DNA of 64,000 nucleotides from assembly GCA_002733645.1 (NCBI GenBank), contig NVWL01000015.1, positions 20,930-84,929 on the forward strand, written 5' to 3'. Positions 47,454-56,317 of this stretch are shown piece by piece (within the stretch, counting starts at the first letter, position 1; every line of letters begins with the position of its first letter). The translations under genes and the position numbers were made by a program. The notes under the pieces are model-generated. The model did not search any database. It had not been told where the DNA came from and worked only from the letters and a program-made list of their open reading frames with translations. Source of the DNA: Oceanobacter sp. GTDB lineage: Bacteria > Pseudomonadota > Gammaproteobacteria > Pseudomonadales > Oceanobacteraceae.

Positions 47454-48547
47454 GCCTTAGGTTTGTTGCCTTCCGTTATCTCGGTGTTAACAACTCCCGA
47501 CGTTGAATCTTCTATTTGCATCTCTTCTGGTTTGGTTTCTAAAACTAATTGCAGTTCTACTTCTTTGCTTGAGATCTGCTCTTTCAGAGCGGCTTTCTCT
47601 TCACCTTCTGCACTGTCTTTTAATACGGTTAGGTCGGCTATTTCGACTTTTATCGCGACAATTTTATCTTCTCGCTGCTTAGCAACTTCTGCTTTTTCAA
47701 ACAGCACTGATTCAGCATCAGACGCTTCTTCCACGGTTTTTTTAGCGCGAGGCTGAACCGGAATAAACTGTAACCCATCTTTTAACGGGCGCTGATTCAT
47801 AAAATTAGGCGATACAATTTCGATGCCTGCTTTATGGAGCGTATTTAACATTGAGCGATGCAATTCAGATCGTGCAGTGATAATGCCTTTGCTTTCCTGC
47901 AATACCCCAGAAATACGGTAATTAATAGAAAAGTCACCTAAGCTCAGAACCTGAACAAAAGACGACGCTAATTCGCATTTCTCCGCCGCCTCTTTTAACA
48001 GCTCAATGATTTTATCGTGATGTACGTCATAGCCTAATGACACTGTCGCGGACACCAAAGCACGACTCGCAGGGATCGTATGTACAGGGCTTGAGATTAA
48101 TAGTGTATTAGGCAAAGCGATCAACTCGCCAGAGTCAGACGCCAGTTCGGTATCAAACAACCCGCGTTCGGAGACTCGGCCAAAGTGACCTGCCACGGTA
48201 ATAAAATCACCGAGCGCAAAAGGTTTAGTCACACGAAGTAATAAACCCGCCGCAAGATTCGAAAATATATTGGTGGATGCAAACGCAAATACACCCGAAA
48301 TGACCAAACCTATTAAGCCAATAATTTGATTACGGGTACTGTCCCCCACAGGTAGCGCCAGAGTAATTGCGATCAAGCCTGCAACGGTAAACACCAACAT
48401 CCAAATTTGACGCGAAAAAAGATACTCACTGCCCTGATCTCGATGCCTCACGATCAAGAATCGATGCGCTATGTATAACAAACCGAACACACAGAGCGCG
48501 GTAAGCAATAAGGGAACAAACGATTGCGCTAACTCAATAACATTCAT
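47450..48547 (-). CDS. MscS-type mechanosensitive channel with charged C-terminal extension
   Basis: A 365-residue small-conductance mechanosensitive channel. Three N-terminal helices (about 8-28, 45-65, 75-95) lead into the pore helix and beta domain, with NIFSNLAAGLLLRVTKPFALGDFITVAG and IALPNTLLISSPVHT. The cytoplasmic alpha/beta part follows. After about residue 260 there is an unusual tail of about 100 residues rich in Glu and Lys (VEEASDAESVLFEKAEVAKQ, LKEQISSKEVELQ), probably coiled coil. It is co-transcribed with the EamA gene; 121 bases separate it from the selenium block. Confidence 0.88.
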   Translation of the reverse strand: MNVIELAQSFVPLLLTALCVFGLLYIAHRFLIVRHRDQGSEYLFSRQIWMLVFTVAGLIAITLALPVGDSTRNQIIGLIGLVISGVFAFASTNIFSNLAAGLLLRVTKPFALGDFITVAGHFGRVSERGLFDTELASDSGELIALPNTLLISSPVHTIPASRALVSATVSLGYDVHHDKIIELLKEAAEKCELASSFVQVLSLGDFSINYRISGVLQESKGIITARSELHRSMLNTLHKAGIEIVSPNFMNQRPLKDGLQFIPVQPRAKKTVEEASDAESVLFEKAEVAKQREDKIVAIKVEIADLTVLKDSAEGEEKAALKEQISSKEVELQLVLETKPEEMQIEDSTSGVVNTEITEGNKPKA

Positions 48548-48668
48548 ATTAAGGACTATCCAAATTCAATTTAGACAAACAGAAGATCACATTAGACCTT
48601 TTTGGAATCATTGAGAACCACCCAGCTTACGGTTCTAGCGATGTAAATACCGAACAACTCAGGTTCAC

Positions 48669-50171
48669 TTACAAAGTAGGTGCTTTCAAGCCTGAACGAG
48701 CACGCAACCAACGCGATAGCCCATCCACACAGATATTTAACAACGCCGCGACCACGATCAGGAAAAACGCTTTATCGAAACGTATCTCTTCAAACGCTGA
48801 ATCGACATAAAAGCCTAACGTAGCAATTCCGACAACTCCCATCATAGCGCTTTCACGCAAAATGACTTCCCAGCGATAAAACAGGAACGCCAAAAACGCA
48901 GGATAACGTTGCGGTAAGTCGATATACGCAAAACGCATCATTCCTTTCGGAACGCCCTCCCCGATACGTTTATTAGCGTCTTCACTGCTGTTAGCCAATA
49001 AGAAAGCAATCAGCCCACCGTTATGCAGTGCTAAAGCCAAAATCGCAGGTAAGGCCGACGGCCCAAACAACAACATAAACACATACGCTAGCATAAGCTC
49101 CGGCACTGAACGTAACACCAATAACTTAAACCGCCCCAACACACTCCAGCGCCCAACCAAGGCTCGACTGGCAAGTGGGTACAACATCAAGGCCAGCACG
49201 CCACTTAGCACCAATGCTGCTTGCGTGATGGCAATGGTTTGCCATAACGCTGGCCACACCTCATTCACGCCAACGCGACTGACCCACTCCCATGTACCGT
49301 TAAAATCACCATCTTGTAATGCCGTTGGCCATATATCTTGAGAAAAAAACTGCCAAATAAAGCTGGCATTAACCGGCGGCATTTCTGGTAGCGCCAACAC
49401 GGCCAGTAACAAATACACTGGTAATAAGCGTAATTTCAGCCAAAAACGAACAGAAGCAATCAGTAACAAAAACAACCAAAGTACAGCGGCAGCTTCGCTG
49501 TAATCACCCTGCTTAAATGCGGTTTCTAGATGAAAACCCAAGGTCGGCAAACCGATAAAACCTAAAATTGCACTAGAGCGTAACGCACATTCAAAGCGAT
49601 AGCGCGTATAAGACGCGAGTGCTGGCCACGCTTGAGGAATCCAACCATACACAAAACGGCTGAGTCGTGAGGCTTTGCCAAAGGTTGAAGTAGCAGTGAC
49701 GGGTTGTTGCTCAAATATTTCCGAAAATACCTTGGCAAAAATACCGGTAAACGGAATTAATATCGCCAACAATCCGGTGGTCGCACTTAGCCCGAAGATC
49801 TGCATAAACATCAGACCCCAGAATATTTCATGTACGGAGCGAACAGCTGCCGCTAACACACGCACCACGCGCCAGTGATACCACATGGCCAATAACATGC
49901 CAATGATGGCCGCCCCTGATACCGCCAGCAAAGCAAACGACACGGTATATAATAACGACACTCCCAGCTCTGAGGCATTAGGCCAATAAGGCGTGACCAA
50001 CCCCAAGCCTATGCGGCTAAGTTCTTGCCATGGATCAGGCGTATATAAATGAATATCTGCAACAAAAAGAAAGGCGATAGCGATTAGCGAAAAAAACAAA
50101 CTTAAGCGGCGTAAACGCGCTCCAGTTGATATTCCTTTTATTAATACAGAGCTAGAGAAGGTTTGAGGCAT
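48669..50171 (-). CDS. ABC transporter permease, PhnE-type duplicated and fused (putative selenium oxyanion uptake)
   Basis: A 500-residue permease made of two PhnE-like binding-protein-dependent permease units in one chain. Unit one spans about 55-250 and unit two about 295-490. Each has the EAA-loop-like pattern (WIPQAWPALASYTRYRFECALRSSAILGFIG and DLPQRYPAFLAFLFYRWEVILRESAMMGVVG). About ten or more hydrophobic helices are visible. Single-unit PhnE permeases are about 260 residues, so this is a fusion that may work without dimerising. It is the last gene of the selD-selU-transporter operon, six bases after the ATPase gene. Confidence 0.85.
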   Translation of the reverse strand: MPQTFSSSVLIKGISTGARLRRLSLFFSLIAIAFLFVADIHLYTPDPWQELSRIGLGLVTPYWPNASELGVSLLYTVSFALLAVSGAAIIGMLLAMWYHWRVVRVLAAAVRSVHEIFWGLMFMQIFGLSATTGLLAILIPFTGIFAKVFSEIFEQQPVTATSTFGKASRLSRFVYGWIPQAWPALASYTRYRFECALRSSAILGFIGLPTLGFHLETAFKQGDYSEAAAVLWLFLLLIASVRFWLKLRLLPVYLLLAVLALPEMPPVNASFIWQFFSQDIWPTALQDGDFNGTWEWVSRVGVNEVWPALWQTIAITQAALVLSGVLALMLYPLASRALVGRWSVLGRFKLLVLRSVPELMLAYVFMLLFGPSALPAILALALHNGGLIAFLLANSSEDANKRIGEGVPKGMMRFAYIDLPQRYPAFLAFLFYRWEVILRESAMMGVVGIATLGFYVDSAFEEIRFDKAFFLIVVAALLNICVDGLSRWLRARSGLKAPTL

Positions 50172-50177
50172 TAACGA

Positions 50178-50831
50178 TTACTCACCAGAGTAAACCGCTT
50201 TAATATCGGCCAGTGTTATATCCTGTGTTTGCCAGTCGCCAACCAGTTGGCCTGCGTTTAATGCAATAACACGGGTAAAATGTTTGAGCGCCAACTCGGG
50301 GCTATGAATCGCTACCACCGCGGTCTTGTGCTGAGACAACACTGTGCCGAGTAACTCATCACCCTGTTTTGGATCAAGTGACGATACTGGTTCGTCGCCG
50401 AAAAAAATCGGCTTGTTTCGGTATAAAGCACGCCCCAATGCAACACGCTGTCGCTGGCCTCCGGATAAGCGATCAGGAGAAACAGCCAGTGTTTCATCAA
50501 TGCCCAATAATTCGGCAATGGTGTACACCTCTTGTTGTCTTAACGACCAAGGGCGTATTAAATTAATCAAGTTATAAGCACTGCTATGACGAGACAGCCC
50601 CCCCATATAGATATTTTGATACACAGACAAAATATCCACCAGCCCACCTTCCTGCGGACACAAAGCAATATCGTCAGAATGTTGTTGCCACAGCCATGAC
50701 AGTAGCGACGACTTCCCCGCCCCAGACGGGCCAACAAGTGCGACTTTTTCGCCTGCATTTATCTCTAGGCTAATATCGTTCAGAACCGCATGGCGGCCCT
50801 GAACTAACGACTGCTGATCAAGTACAAACAC
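50178..50831 (-). CDS. ABC transporter ATPase, PhnC-type (putative selenium oxyanion uptake)
   Basis: A 217-residue ABC ATPase. Walker A is GPSGAGKSS, the signature is LSGGQRQRVALGRAL, Walker B is FFGDEPVSSLDP, and the switch His is in AVVAIHSPE. It is most like the phosphonate-type PhnC but short. It sits between the substrate-binding and permease genes. With them and the upstream selU and selD genes it forms a set known in other bacteria as a putative selenate/selenite transporter. The chemistry of the substrate cannot be proved from sequence. Confidence 0.87.
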   Translation of the reverse strand: MFVLDQQSLVQGRHAVLNDISLEINAGEKVALVGPSGAGKSSLLSWLWQQHSDDIALCPQEGGLVDILSVYQNIYMGGLSRHSSAYNLINLIRPWSLRQQEVYTIAELLGIDETLAVSPDRLSGGQRQRVALGRALYRNKPIFFGDEPVSSLDPKQGDELLGTVLSQHKTAVVAIHSPELALKHFTRVIALNAGQLVGDWQTQDITLADIKAVYSGE

Positions 50832-50864
50832 AGAATTTTCTTAGTCGTAGGGGAAGCATAATAA

Positions 50865-51731
50865 TTAGTCAATCAACCCAATAGATTTACCGGTTTCATA
50901 AATAGGTGCGTAATCAGAATTTGACGCTGGCACAAAACTCTTACGTGGGAAGCTAGCCAGTAAATCTTCATCTTTCATATTTAATAGCGCTTCGGTAACT
51001 TTGGCTTTAAAGCCCTCGCCATAACGAGCGTTTACATCACCACGAATCGTCCATTGGTAATCTGGGTAAGTTGGCGTTGTCCAAATAACATTGACTTTAC
51101 TTTGATCAATTTTACCTAGCCCTAACTCAATATCCCAAACACTGTAATTTACCGCACCTAAGTCGTAAGCACCCGACTCAACCAAAGCAATGGTGCGGCT
51201 GTGATCACCCGAGAACCCCACACGTGAAAACAGCTCTTCTGGCGACTTACCCGTATTCTCACGGATATAAAATTCAGGCATCAGACGACCCGATGTTGAC
51301 CCCTTAGAACCAAAAGTAAATGTCTTCCCCTCAAGCGCTACTGGAAACTCCTCACGCGGGATTAAATTCGTTGCTGCGTTCGCAATAATATAGGTTTTAA
51401 AGAACTGATCTTCGTAGCCTTGCGCAATGGCCTCCGAGCCTTCAACCAGCTCCCGTGCCTGTACACCTGACAAACCACCAAACCAAGCCAGTTGTACTTG
51501 ATCATTACGAAATGCCGTAATCGCCGCTGGGTAAGATTTAACAGGAATGTACTTAACATCCACACCGAGCTGCTCTGTCAAATAATCAGCCACTTTGCCA
51601 AAACGCTCATTTAAGCGCGACTCATCAGCGTCTGGGATTGCAGTAAAAGTGAAGGTCTCTGCGCTAGCAATTGAAGCGCTAAAAACGGTTGCACAAATAG
51701 CTATTGCTTTAAAAATTGAACGACGCATCAT
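50865..51731 (-). CDS. PhnD-type periplasmic binding protein (putative selenium oxyanion)
   Basis: A 288-residue binding protein of the PhnD/phosphonate-phosphite family. It has a Sec signal peptide (about 1-24, ending ASAET). The fold shows FTAIPDADESRLNERFGKVADYL, VQLAWFGGLSGVQAREL, FTFGSKGSTSGRLMPEFYIRE (ligand-binding loop) and GFSGDHSRTIALVESGAYDLGAVNYSVWD. A subgroup of PhnD-like proteins beside selD and selU is annotated as putative selenate-binding; the context here is the same. Start ATG tandem (MM) with AGGAAAT upstream. First transporter gene of the operon, 25 bases after selU. Confidence 0.87.
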   Translation of the reverse strand: MMRRSIFKAIAICATVFSASIASAETFTFTAIPDADESRLNERFGKVADYLTEQLGVDVKYIPVKSYPAAITAFRNDQVQLAWFGGLSGVQARELVEGSEAIAQGYEDQFFKTYIIANAATNLIPREEFPVALEGKTFTFGSKGSTSGRLMPEFYIRENTGKSPEELFSRVGFSGDHSRTIALVESGAYDLGAVNYSVWDIELGLGKIDQSKVNVIWTTPTYPDYQWTIRGDVNARYGEGFKAKVTEALLNMKDEDLLASFPRKSFVPASNSDYAPIYETGKSIGLID

Positions 51732-51756
51732 ATTTCCTCAGTTTGTATGTTTAAAA

Positions 51757-52890
51757 TTAATTAACGGGTAAAGCACGTTGATTTAAAAAATCACGCACCT
51801 CATCAAAACTTCCTCGTATCAAAATCTCGCCCTGCTTTTTACCCAGTTGCCAGTGATACATAGGATCGTAATATTCTTCAAGCATTGGTTGAATCCAATC
51901 ACGATGCAATGAAGGGTCGCCTTTTTCATGAGCGGTAATCGCCGTTTCGAGCATCTCCGTCATGGCTTTATGACGCACACCACCCAAACGACGCTCCACC
52001 TTACTCATGCTGACTCTAAGATCAGAGGCAAAGCCGATAAAGCCAGCCTCCTCTCCTTCTACCGACTGCCACTCGGCCAGCTTATCTAGAATATAATTAT
52101 CAAAGCTATGTTCAACGCGATCCGCCATATTGGCTTCAACAATCACCAAAGGCGATACCGACATTTTTGCACGAAGATAATCGGGTAAGGCACAGCGGCC
52201 AATTAACATGCTCTCGTCTTCCAGTACGATTGGCAAATTCGGCGTTTTATCCTCATGGCGTAAAAACTCAACCGCCAATGTATTCTCAAAACTAATTTGC
52301 GACGGCTGGCCACCCACACGCTTACCAAACGTACTGCCACGATGATGAGCGATCCCTTCTAGATCAACATTGCCTTTCACTTGTTTTAATAATTCGGTTT
52401 TAGCACAGCCCGTTCCGCCCGCCACGATAATAAGCGGCTGGTTTGCGGTAATACGTTCAAGGGTATCAATTAAAAAACGACGCATGGCTTTATAGCCACC
52501 AGTAATACGCGGGTAGGCAACCCCGGCGTCTTTTAACCACTGCTGAGTAATTTGGCTGCGTAAGCCACCACGAAAACAATATAAATAGCCATTTGGGTTT
52601 TCCGCAGCAAAGGCTAACCATTTGGCTAAACGTTCTGCTTTAACCTCGCCTCCGACTAAACGATGACCCAGTTTAATGGCTTCCTCTTGCCCATCGCGCT
52701 TGTAACTCGTCCCGACCTTGGCGCGCTCTTGATCCGTCATTAACGGCAAACTGACCGTATGCGGAAACGCGCCTTTTTTAAATTCTAACGGAGCGCGGGT
52801 ATCCATCATTGGTGTGTCGTTTAAAAACAGGGTTTTAAAATCTTGCGTGTCTGGGCGCTCTGTATTTTTCTTTTGGTCGCCCTGACTCAT
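51757..52890 (-). CDS. selU: tRNA 2-selenouridine synthase SelU (MnmH)
   Basis: A 377-residue enzyme that replaces sulfur by selenium at the 2-thiouridine of the wobble position in some tRNAs, using selenophosphate from SelD. The N-terminal rhodanese domain (about 15-135) has [16 protein letters not shown] and the catalytic Cys in [12 protein letters not shown]. The C-terminal P-loop domain starts at [15 protein letters not shown], followed by [17 protein letters not shown] and [10 protein letters not shown]. It overlaps the end of selD by four bases. The operon thus links selenium uptake, activation and use. Confidence 0.95.
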   Translation of the reverse strand: MSQGDQKKNTERPDTQDFKTLFLNDTPMMDTRAPLEFKKGAFPHTVSLPLMTDQERAKVGTSYKRDGQEEAIKLGHRLVGGEVKAERLAKWLAFAAENPNGYLYCFRGGLRSQITQQWLKDAGVAYPRITGGYKAMRRFLIDTLERITANQPLIIVAGGTGCAKTELLKQVKGNVDLEGIAHHRGSTFGKRVGGQPSQISFENTLAVEFLRHEDKTPNLPIVLEDESMLIGRCALPDYLRAKMSVSPLVIVEANMADRVEHSFDNYILDKLAEWQSVEGEEAGFIGFASDLRVSMSKVERRLGGVRHKAMTEMLETAITAHEKGDPSLHRDWIQPMLEEYYDPMYHWQLGKKQGEILIRGSFDEVRDFLNQRALPVN

Positions 52891-53957
52891 GCGCGTACCT
52901 CAATACGCACAGTATGACTTGGCTCATGCTCCACTAACTCACCAATGCACTGAGACTGCAAATCAGCGGCTTCCATTAATGCTTCTACTTCCGCTGCGTA
53001 TTCAGGGCGCACTGCCACCAGCAAACCACCGCTGGTTTGCGGATCACAAATAATCGCGCGTTGCTCAGCGGTTAAATCACTTAACTTATCGCCGTAACTG
53101 TCGAAATTACGATCCGTACCGCCAGGCAAAGACCCTAGCGCAATGTACTCTTTCACCGGAACCATCACCGGCAACGCCGCATAATTCAGTACCGCATTCA
53201 CACCGCTGCCTTCACAGATCTCCAGCAAATGCCCGCCCAAGCCAAAGCCAGTAACATCCGTTAATGCCTCAACACCGGGGACATCTGACAACGCCAAACC
53301 AATCGTATTCAGCTGACACATGGTATCGCGTGCTAAAAACTCGTGTTCAGGTTTCAGGATCTTCTTCTTTTGCGCCGTGGTTAACACACCTACCCCCAAC
53401 GGCTTAGAGAGATACAGCTTACAACCAGTGCTAGCGTGATCGTTTTGCTTCAACTTAGGGATATCAACAATACCGGTGACGGCTAAACCGAAAATCGGCT
53501 CGGGCGCATCAATACTGTGGCCGCCCGCTAGAGGAATACCAGCATCGGCACAGGCCTGACGCCCCCCATCAATCACACGCTGAGCGACTTCAGGCGGCAA
53601 CACATTTACCGGCCAGCCCAGAATCGCAATCGCCATCAACGGCTTACCGCCCATGGCGTAAATATCACTAATGGCATTGGTGGCAGCGATACGGCCAAAA
53701 TCGAACGGATCATCAGCAATCGGCATAAAGAAATCAGTCGTACTGAGAATCGCCTGGCCATTGCCAATATCAAACGCTGCGGCGTCGTCTTTTGTGCTGT
53801 TACCTACTAATAGGTTTGGGCTATCTGGCAGCGACAACTGCGATGCCAAAATTGTATCCAGCACCTTAGGCGAGATCTTACAGCCACAGCCCGCGCCGTG
53901 GCTGTATTCCGTTAAACGGATAGCAGACAAATCAACAGATGACCCAGTAATAGACAC
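52887..53957 (-). CDS. selD: Selenide, water dikinase (selenophosphate synthetase)
   Basis: A 356-residue SelD that makes selenophosphate from selenide and ATP. The active-site loop [15 protein letters not shown] has Cys24 and Lys27 (Cys17 and Lys20 in E. coli); the residue is Cys, not selenocysteine. Other blocks are [67 protein letters not shown] and [12 protein letters not shown]. The GTG at 53957 is chosen because it gives the standard N-terminus and has GGGG six bases upstream. An in-frame ATG at 54026 would add 23 unrelated residues. First gene of the operon. Confidence 0.95.
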   Translation of the reverse strand: MSITGSSVDLSAIRLTEYSHGAGCGCKISPKVLDTILASQLSLPDSPNLLVGNSTKDDAAAFDIGNGQAILSTTDFFMPIADDPFDFGRIAATNAISDIYAMGGKPLMAIAILGWPVNVLPPEVAQRVIDGGRQACADAGIPLAGGHSIDAPEPIFGLAVTGIVDIPKLKQNDHASTGCKLYLSKPLGVGVLTTAQKKKILKPEHEFLARDTMCQLNTIGLALSDVPGVEALTDVTGFGLGGHLLEICEGSGVNAVLNYAALPVMVPVKEYIALGSLPGGTDRNFDSYGDKLSDLTAEQRAIICDPQTSGGLLVAVRPEYAAEVEALMEAADLQSQCIGELVEHEPSHTVRIEVRA

Positions 53958-54103
53958 AACAACCCCAAACACTAAACATAAAGGGGGGTGATGATACCTG
54001 AGGGGGAGACAAGACGCAGCCTTCATACTGCAGCGCCATTCCCGAGATGTAGGCCGAATAGCACACTAACAGCACACTAATGTCGCCCAACCCTCATTTC
54101 CGC

Positions 54104-54146
54104 GAACAACTACATGGATGTAGAAGATAGAACAACTACATGGATG
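54104..54146 (+). repeat. 17-bp direct repeat (GAACAACTACATGGATG, two copies)
   Basis: Copies at 54104-54120 and 54130-54146 with a 26-base period, in the 284-base gap between selD and the next gene. The CATGGATG core also occurs near 6763 inside the inverted-repeat cassette. The surrounding DNA has short repeats (GCACACTAA at 54061 and 54072) and no gene. Confidence 0.6.
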
Positions 54147-54241
54147 CAAAAGCGAAGCGGAGTCCATGCATCAATGCAAAACGCCTATTAGGCAGCGAGC
54201 GTTATTAACACAAATATTAGCTATAACTGCTCCTAAGCTAC

Positions 54242-54655
54242 CTACCGGCAGTTAAGAGAACTCAATGCCACCATAACTCGGCCCGCATCAGTATCAAAAA
54301 GGCGGTAAATATGAGTACCCTGACCAAATAAACGCGACGGCAAACTAGGTTTAATCTTCATAATTAATGGTGACATCAACATCAATTTAGTATCTAAATA
54401 ATAAGCGGAATACTCAGGAAGAGACGACGAAAACCCAGTGATATCAAACGGCTTAAATTCTTTATCGACTACCTCTTTACCATAAATACGCTCAACATTC
54501 GCAACGGGAATGCCGCCCATAGAATTCAATTCTCTGGAGCTAATAATACAACCTGCTGACGGAAAAGAGACACTAACAGAGTACTGCGGCTGATAATCGA
54601 CACCAAACAATACCCAAAATATTACAACCGGGAATACTGGATATCTTTTAACCAT
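54242..54655 (-). CDS. Hypothetical exported or membrane-anchored protein
   Basis: A 137-residue protein not recognised. The N-terminus (VKRYPVFPVVIFWVLFGVDY) is a hydrophobic segment that could be a signal anchor. The rest is soluble, with two Cys (SAGCIISSREL and the terminal LNCR). The ATG at 54655 has AAGGA ten bases upstream; a GTG at 54664 is too close to it. No neighbours suggest a role: selD starts 285 bases away on its left side and the right side is repeat-poor intergenic DNA. Confidence 0.5.
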   Translation of the reverse strand: MVKRYPVFPVVIFWVLFGVDYQPQYSVSVSFPSAGCIISSRELNSMGGIPVANVERIYGKEVVDKEFKPFDITGFSSSLPEYSAYYLDTKLMLMSPLIMKIKPSLPSRLFGQGTHIYRLFDTDAGRVMVALSSLNCR

Positions 54656-54839
54656 TAATAGCACATCCTTGTGAACAGATTTTATCTCAACAATAAGCCT
54701 TACTCACTTAAAGCCTCATGTAGAGTTAATCATACGATCATTAATATTTCAGCGGGTAGAAACCCATAAGCACCTAAGCACCGTCACTTCTGTGATCGAT
54801 GACATAGATGAAGGAGATAGCGCAACGCAAGATACCCAA

Positions 54840-55040
54840 CTATGAATGACGCATACCAGGGCATTCCAGCTGGCGTTGAATTGAGGTGTCGACTGAATCA
54901 CACCCATCGCTATTGAGGGCCACAAGCACTAACATCACCCCCAAAAGGGTTTCTATCATCATCCCAAGCATTGTTATCCCTAATACGACCGAATAAGGGT
55001 GAGATAACACACCAGTAAACCTTGCTAGCATCTTTTTCAT
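54840..55040 (-). CDS. Possible small membrane protein
   Basis: A possible 66-residue protein (MKKMLARFTGVLSHPYSVV start) with one long hydrophobic stretch (GITMLGMMIETLLGVMLVLVAL) and a polar, Cys-containing tail. The ATG at 55040 is preferred over a TTG at 55058. No clear ribosome site and no family recognised. An overlapping frame at 54910-55125 is less convincing. May be spurious. Confidence 0.35.
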   Translation of the reverse strand: MKKMLARFTGVLSHPYSVVLGITMLGMMIETLLGVMLVLVALNSDGCDSVDTSIQRQLECPGMRHS

Positions 55041-55339
55041 TCGAGGCTCCATACACAATTGATACCATTAAATTTTTTACTTCCGTTTCACTTCCCCTAG
55101 GGCCTTCCATAACAGGTACAGCCAACGACCCAAAAGCATTGAATAAAGCGTAAAGAGTGAACTACTGCTAAAAAGCCTCAAAGAACCCAAAACCAACATG
55201 ACAACCGCATAAGAACAACGTAAACACACTCCTCACGGGGTCGAACCCCCCCAGCGCGTCACTAATATGCACAGCAATTGACGCTACGCTCGTTAAGGCC
55301 TTCTAGAAGTAGTAGAACTCGTTACCTTCAATATACAAC

Positions 55340-55382
55340 TTAGTACTAAAAAGACACCATATAAATACCAAAAAGGTACTAG
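55340..55382 (+). promoter_or_regulatory. Candidate operator region of the S24-type repressor
   Basis: TTAGTACTAA (55340-55349) is a perfect ten-base palindrome. A related GGTACTAG lies at 55375-55382. They stand 70-112 bases before the repressor gene, where a promoter would be expected, and could be autoregulatory sites. The wider stretch 55126-55451 holds no gene. Confidence 0.4.
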
Positions 55383-55451
55383 AATTTAATATTAAGGTCT
55401 ATAGAGGCAGCAGGGATAGAAACCAAACCTAATTGGTATGAAAATGCAGGT

Positions 55452-56153
55452 ATGAACATTCATCAGATACGCAGAAAAAACCTGCAACACCTCGCTGACA
55501 GCAAGTTTCCGGGGCATGGACAACAGAGAAAACTTGCCGAGTTTATGGGCTGGTCATCTCCTATACGTGCATCGCAGCTTTTAAATGAAAAGGGCATTAA
55601 AAATATAGGAGAAACCATCGCACGGCTGGTTGAGCAAAAATTCTCATTACCAAGAGACTGGCTGGATCACACGCACCCAGATCTTTGGAATGGCGTAGCC
55701 GAGTCGGTTTCAGCCTATAACATAACCACTGAATTCATGAACAGTGCAGGAATTCATATAAAAGCATTACCATTACTGCAGGATGATGAAGCTGTGCAGT
55801 GGATTAGCGGCAAACGATTCACGCCTACGAGTAAACTACAATTCCCCACCATGCCCATGATGACGGTTTCAGAAAACGCATTTGTACTCGAAGAAACCAC
55901 AAGCAGTATGCCACCACAACAACCGGGCGATTTTTACTATATTGACCCACTCATTACACCAGAAAGTGGCGACTGGGCTGCATTTATTATCGACGGCAGG
56001 GTTGTTGTTGGAAAATACGAAAAAGGCCGTATGAGAGACCGCTTAGAATTTACAGATGGCAAAGAAGCAGCGATAGAAGTTACCGAGTATCAACATGCGG
56101 GCAAAGTACTTACCCGAGTGAATGGTGATTTTGCCAGAGGCGTTAGCGGCTAA
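55452..56153 (+). CDS. Orphan CI/S24-type (LexA-like fold) transcriptional repressor
   Basis: A 233-residue phage-repressor-like protein. The N-terminal helix-turn-helix part (about 1-75) reads RKLAEFMGWSSPIRASQLLNEKGIKNIGETIARLVEQ. The C-terminal S24 fold (about 120-225) has SSMPPQQPGDFYYIDPLITPESGDWAAFIIDGRVVVGKYEKG, with a Ser in SSM and Lys in GKYEK at the places of the LexA-type Ser-Lys dyad. No prophage genes surround it. It lies just before the CRISPR region and points towards it; 29 bases after its stop the I-F relic begins. It could be a prophage remnant or a local regulator. Confidence 0.82.
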   Translation: MNIHQIRRKNLQHLADSKFPGHGQQRKLAEFMGWSSPIRASQLLNEKGIKNIGETIARLVEQKFSLPRDWLDHTHPDLWNGVAESVSAYNITTEFMNSAGIHIKALPLLQDDEAVQWISGKRFTPTSKLQFPTMPMMTVSENAFVLEETTSSMPPQQPGDFYYIDPLITPESGDWAAFIIDGRVVVGKYEKGRMRDRLEFTDGKEAAIEVTEYQHAGKVLTRVNGDFARGVSG

Positions 56154-56182
56154 CGTATAAAGCCTAGTGTTATCAACCGTGC

Positions 56183-56270
56183 TCAACAAGCTGCCTGTGC
56201 AGCAGTGAACCGATGATTTGAACCTCTCGTGCTTTTGGTTATTTTCTTAGCTGTCTGTTCGGCAGTGAAC
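56183..56270 (-). CRISPR. Relic type I-F CRISPR unit: two repeats and one 32-bp spacer
   Basis: Bases 56243-56270 read on the minus strand as a 28-base type I-F repeat (GTTCACTGCCG...CTAAGAAA), differing from the usual I-F consensus mainly in the loop and one stem base. Bases 56183-56210 are a second copy whose far end is decayed (CTTGTTGA in place of CTAAGAAA). Between them is a spacer of exactly 32 bases (56211-56242), the standard I-F length. The decayed copy is leader-distal, as expected for a terminal repeat. No type I-F cas gene is present; the neighbouring 53-repeat array and cas genes are type I-E. Confidence 0.85.
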
Positions 56271-56317
56271 TACCAAGACTGTCCATCATGCATGCGCGCA
56301 ATACGGGCAGACCTTTG

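Noticed and set aside
53870..53957. Selenocysteine at the active site of SelD
   Set aside because: The codon at this position is Cys, and no in-frame TGA occurs.
54910..55125. Alternative minus-strand frame overlapping the small membrane protein
   Set aside because: No hydrophobic or family pattern and no ribosome site; the overlapping frame is slightly better supported.
55234..55252. GGGGTCGAACCCCCC as a tRNA remnant or attachment site
   Set aside because: It resembles a T arm only by its palindrome; the rest of a tRNA 3' half is absent and there is no second copy.
55126..55451. A prophage around the S24-type repressor
   Set aside because: No integrase, structural or replication genes on either side.
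56183..56270. A complete CRISPR-associated Tn7 element around the I-F relic
   Set aside because: No tnsA/B/C, tniQ or I-F cas gene is present in the window; only the mini-array is visible.
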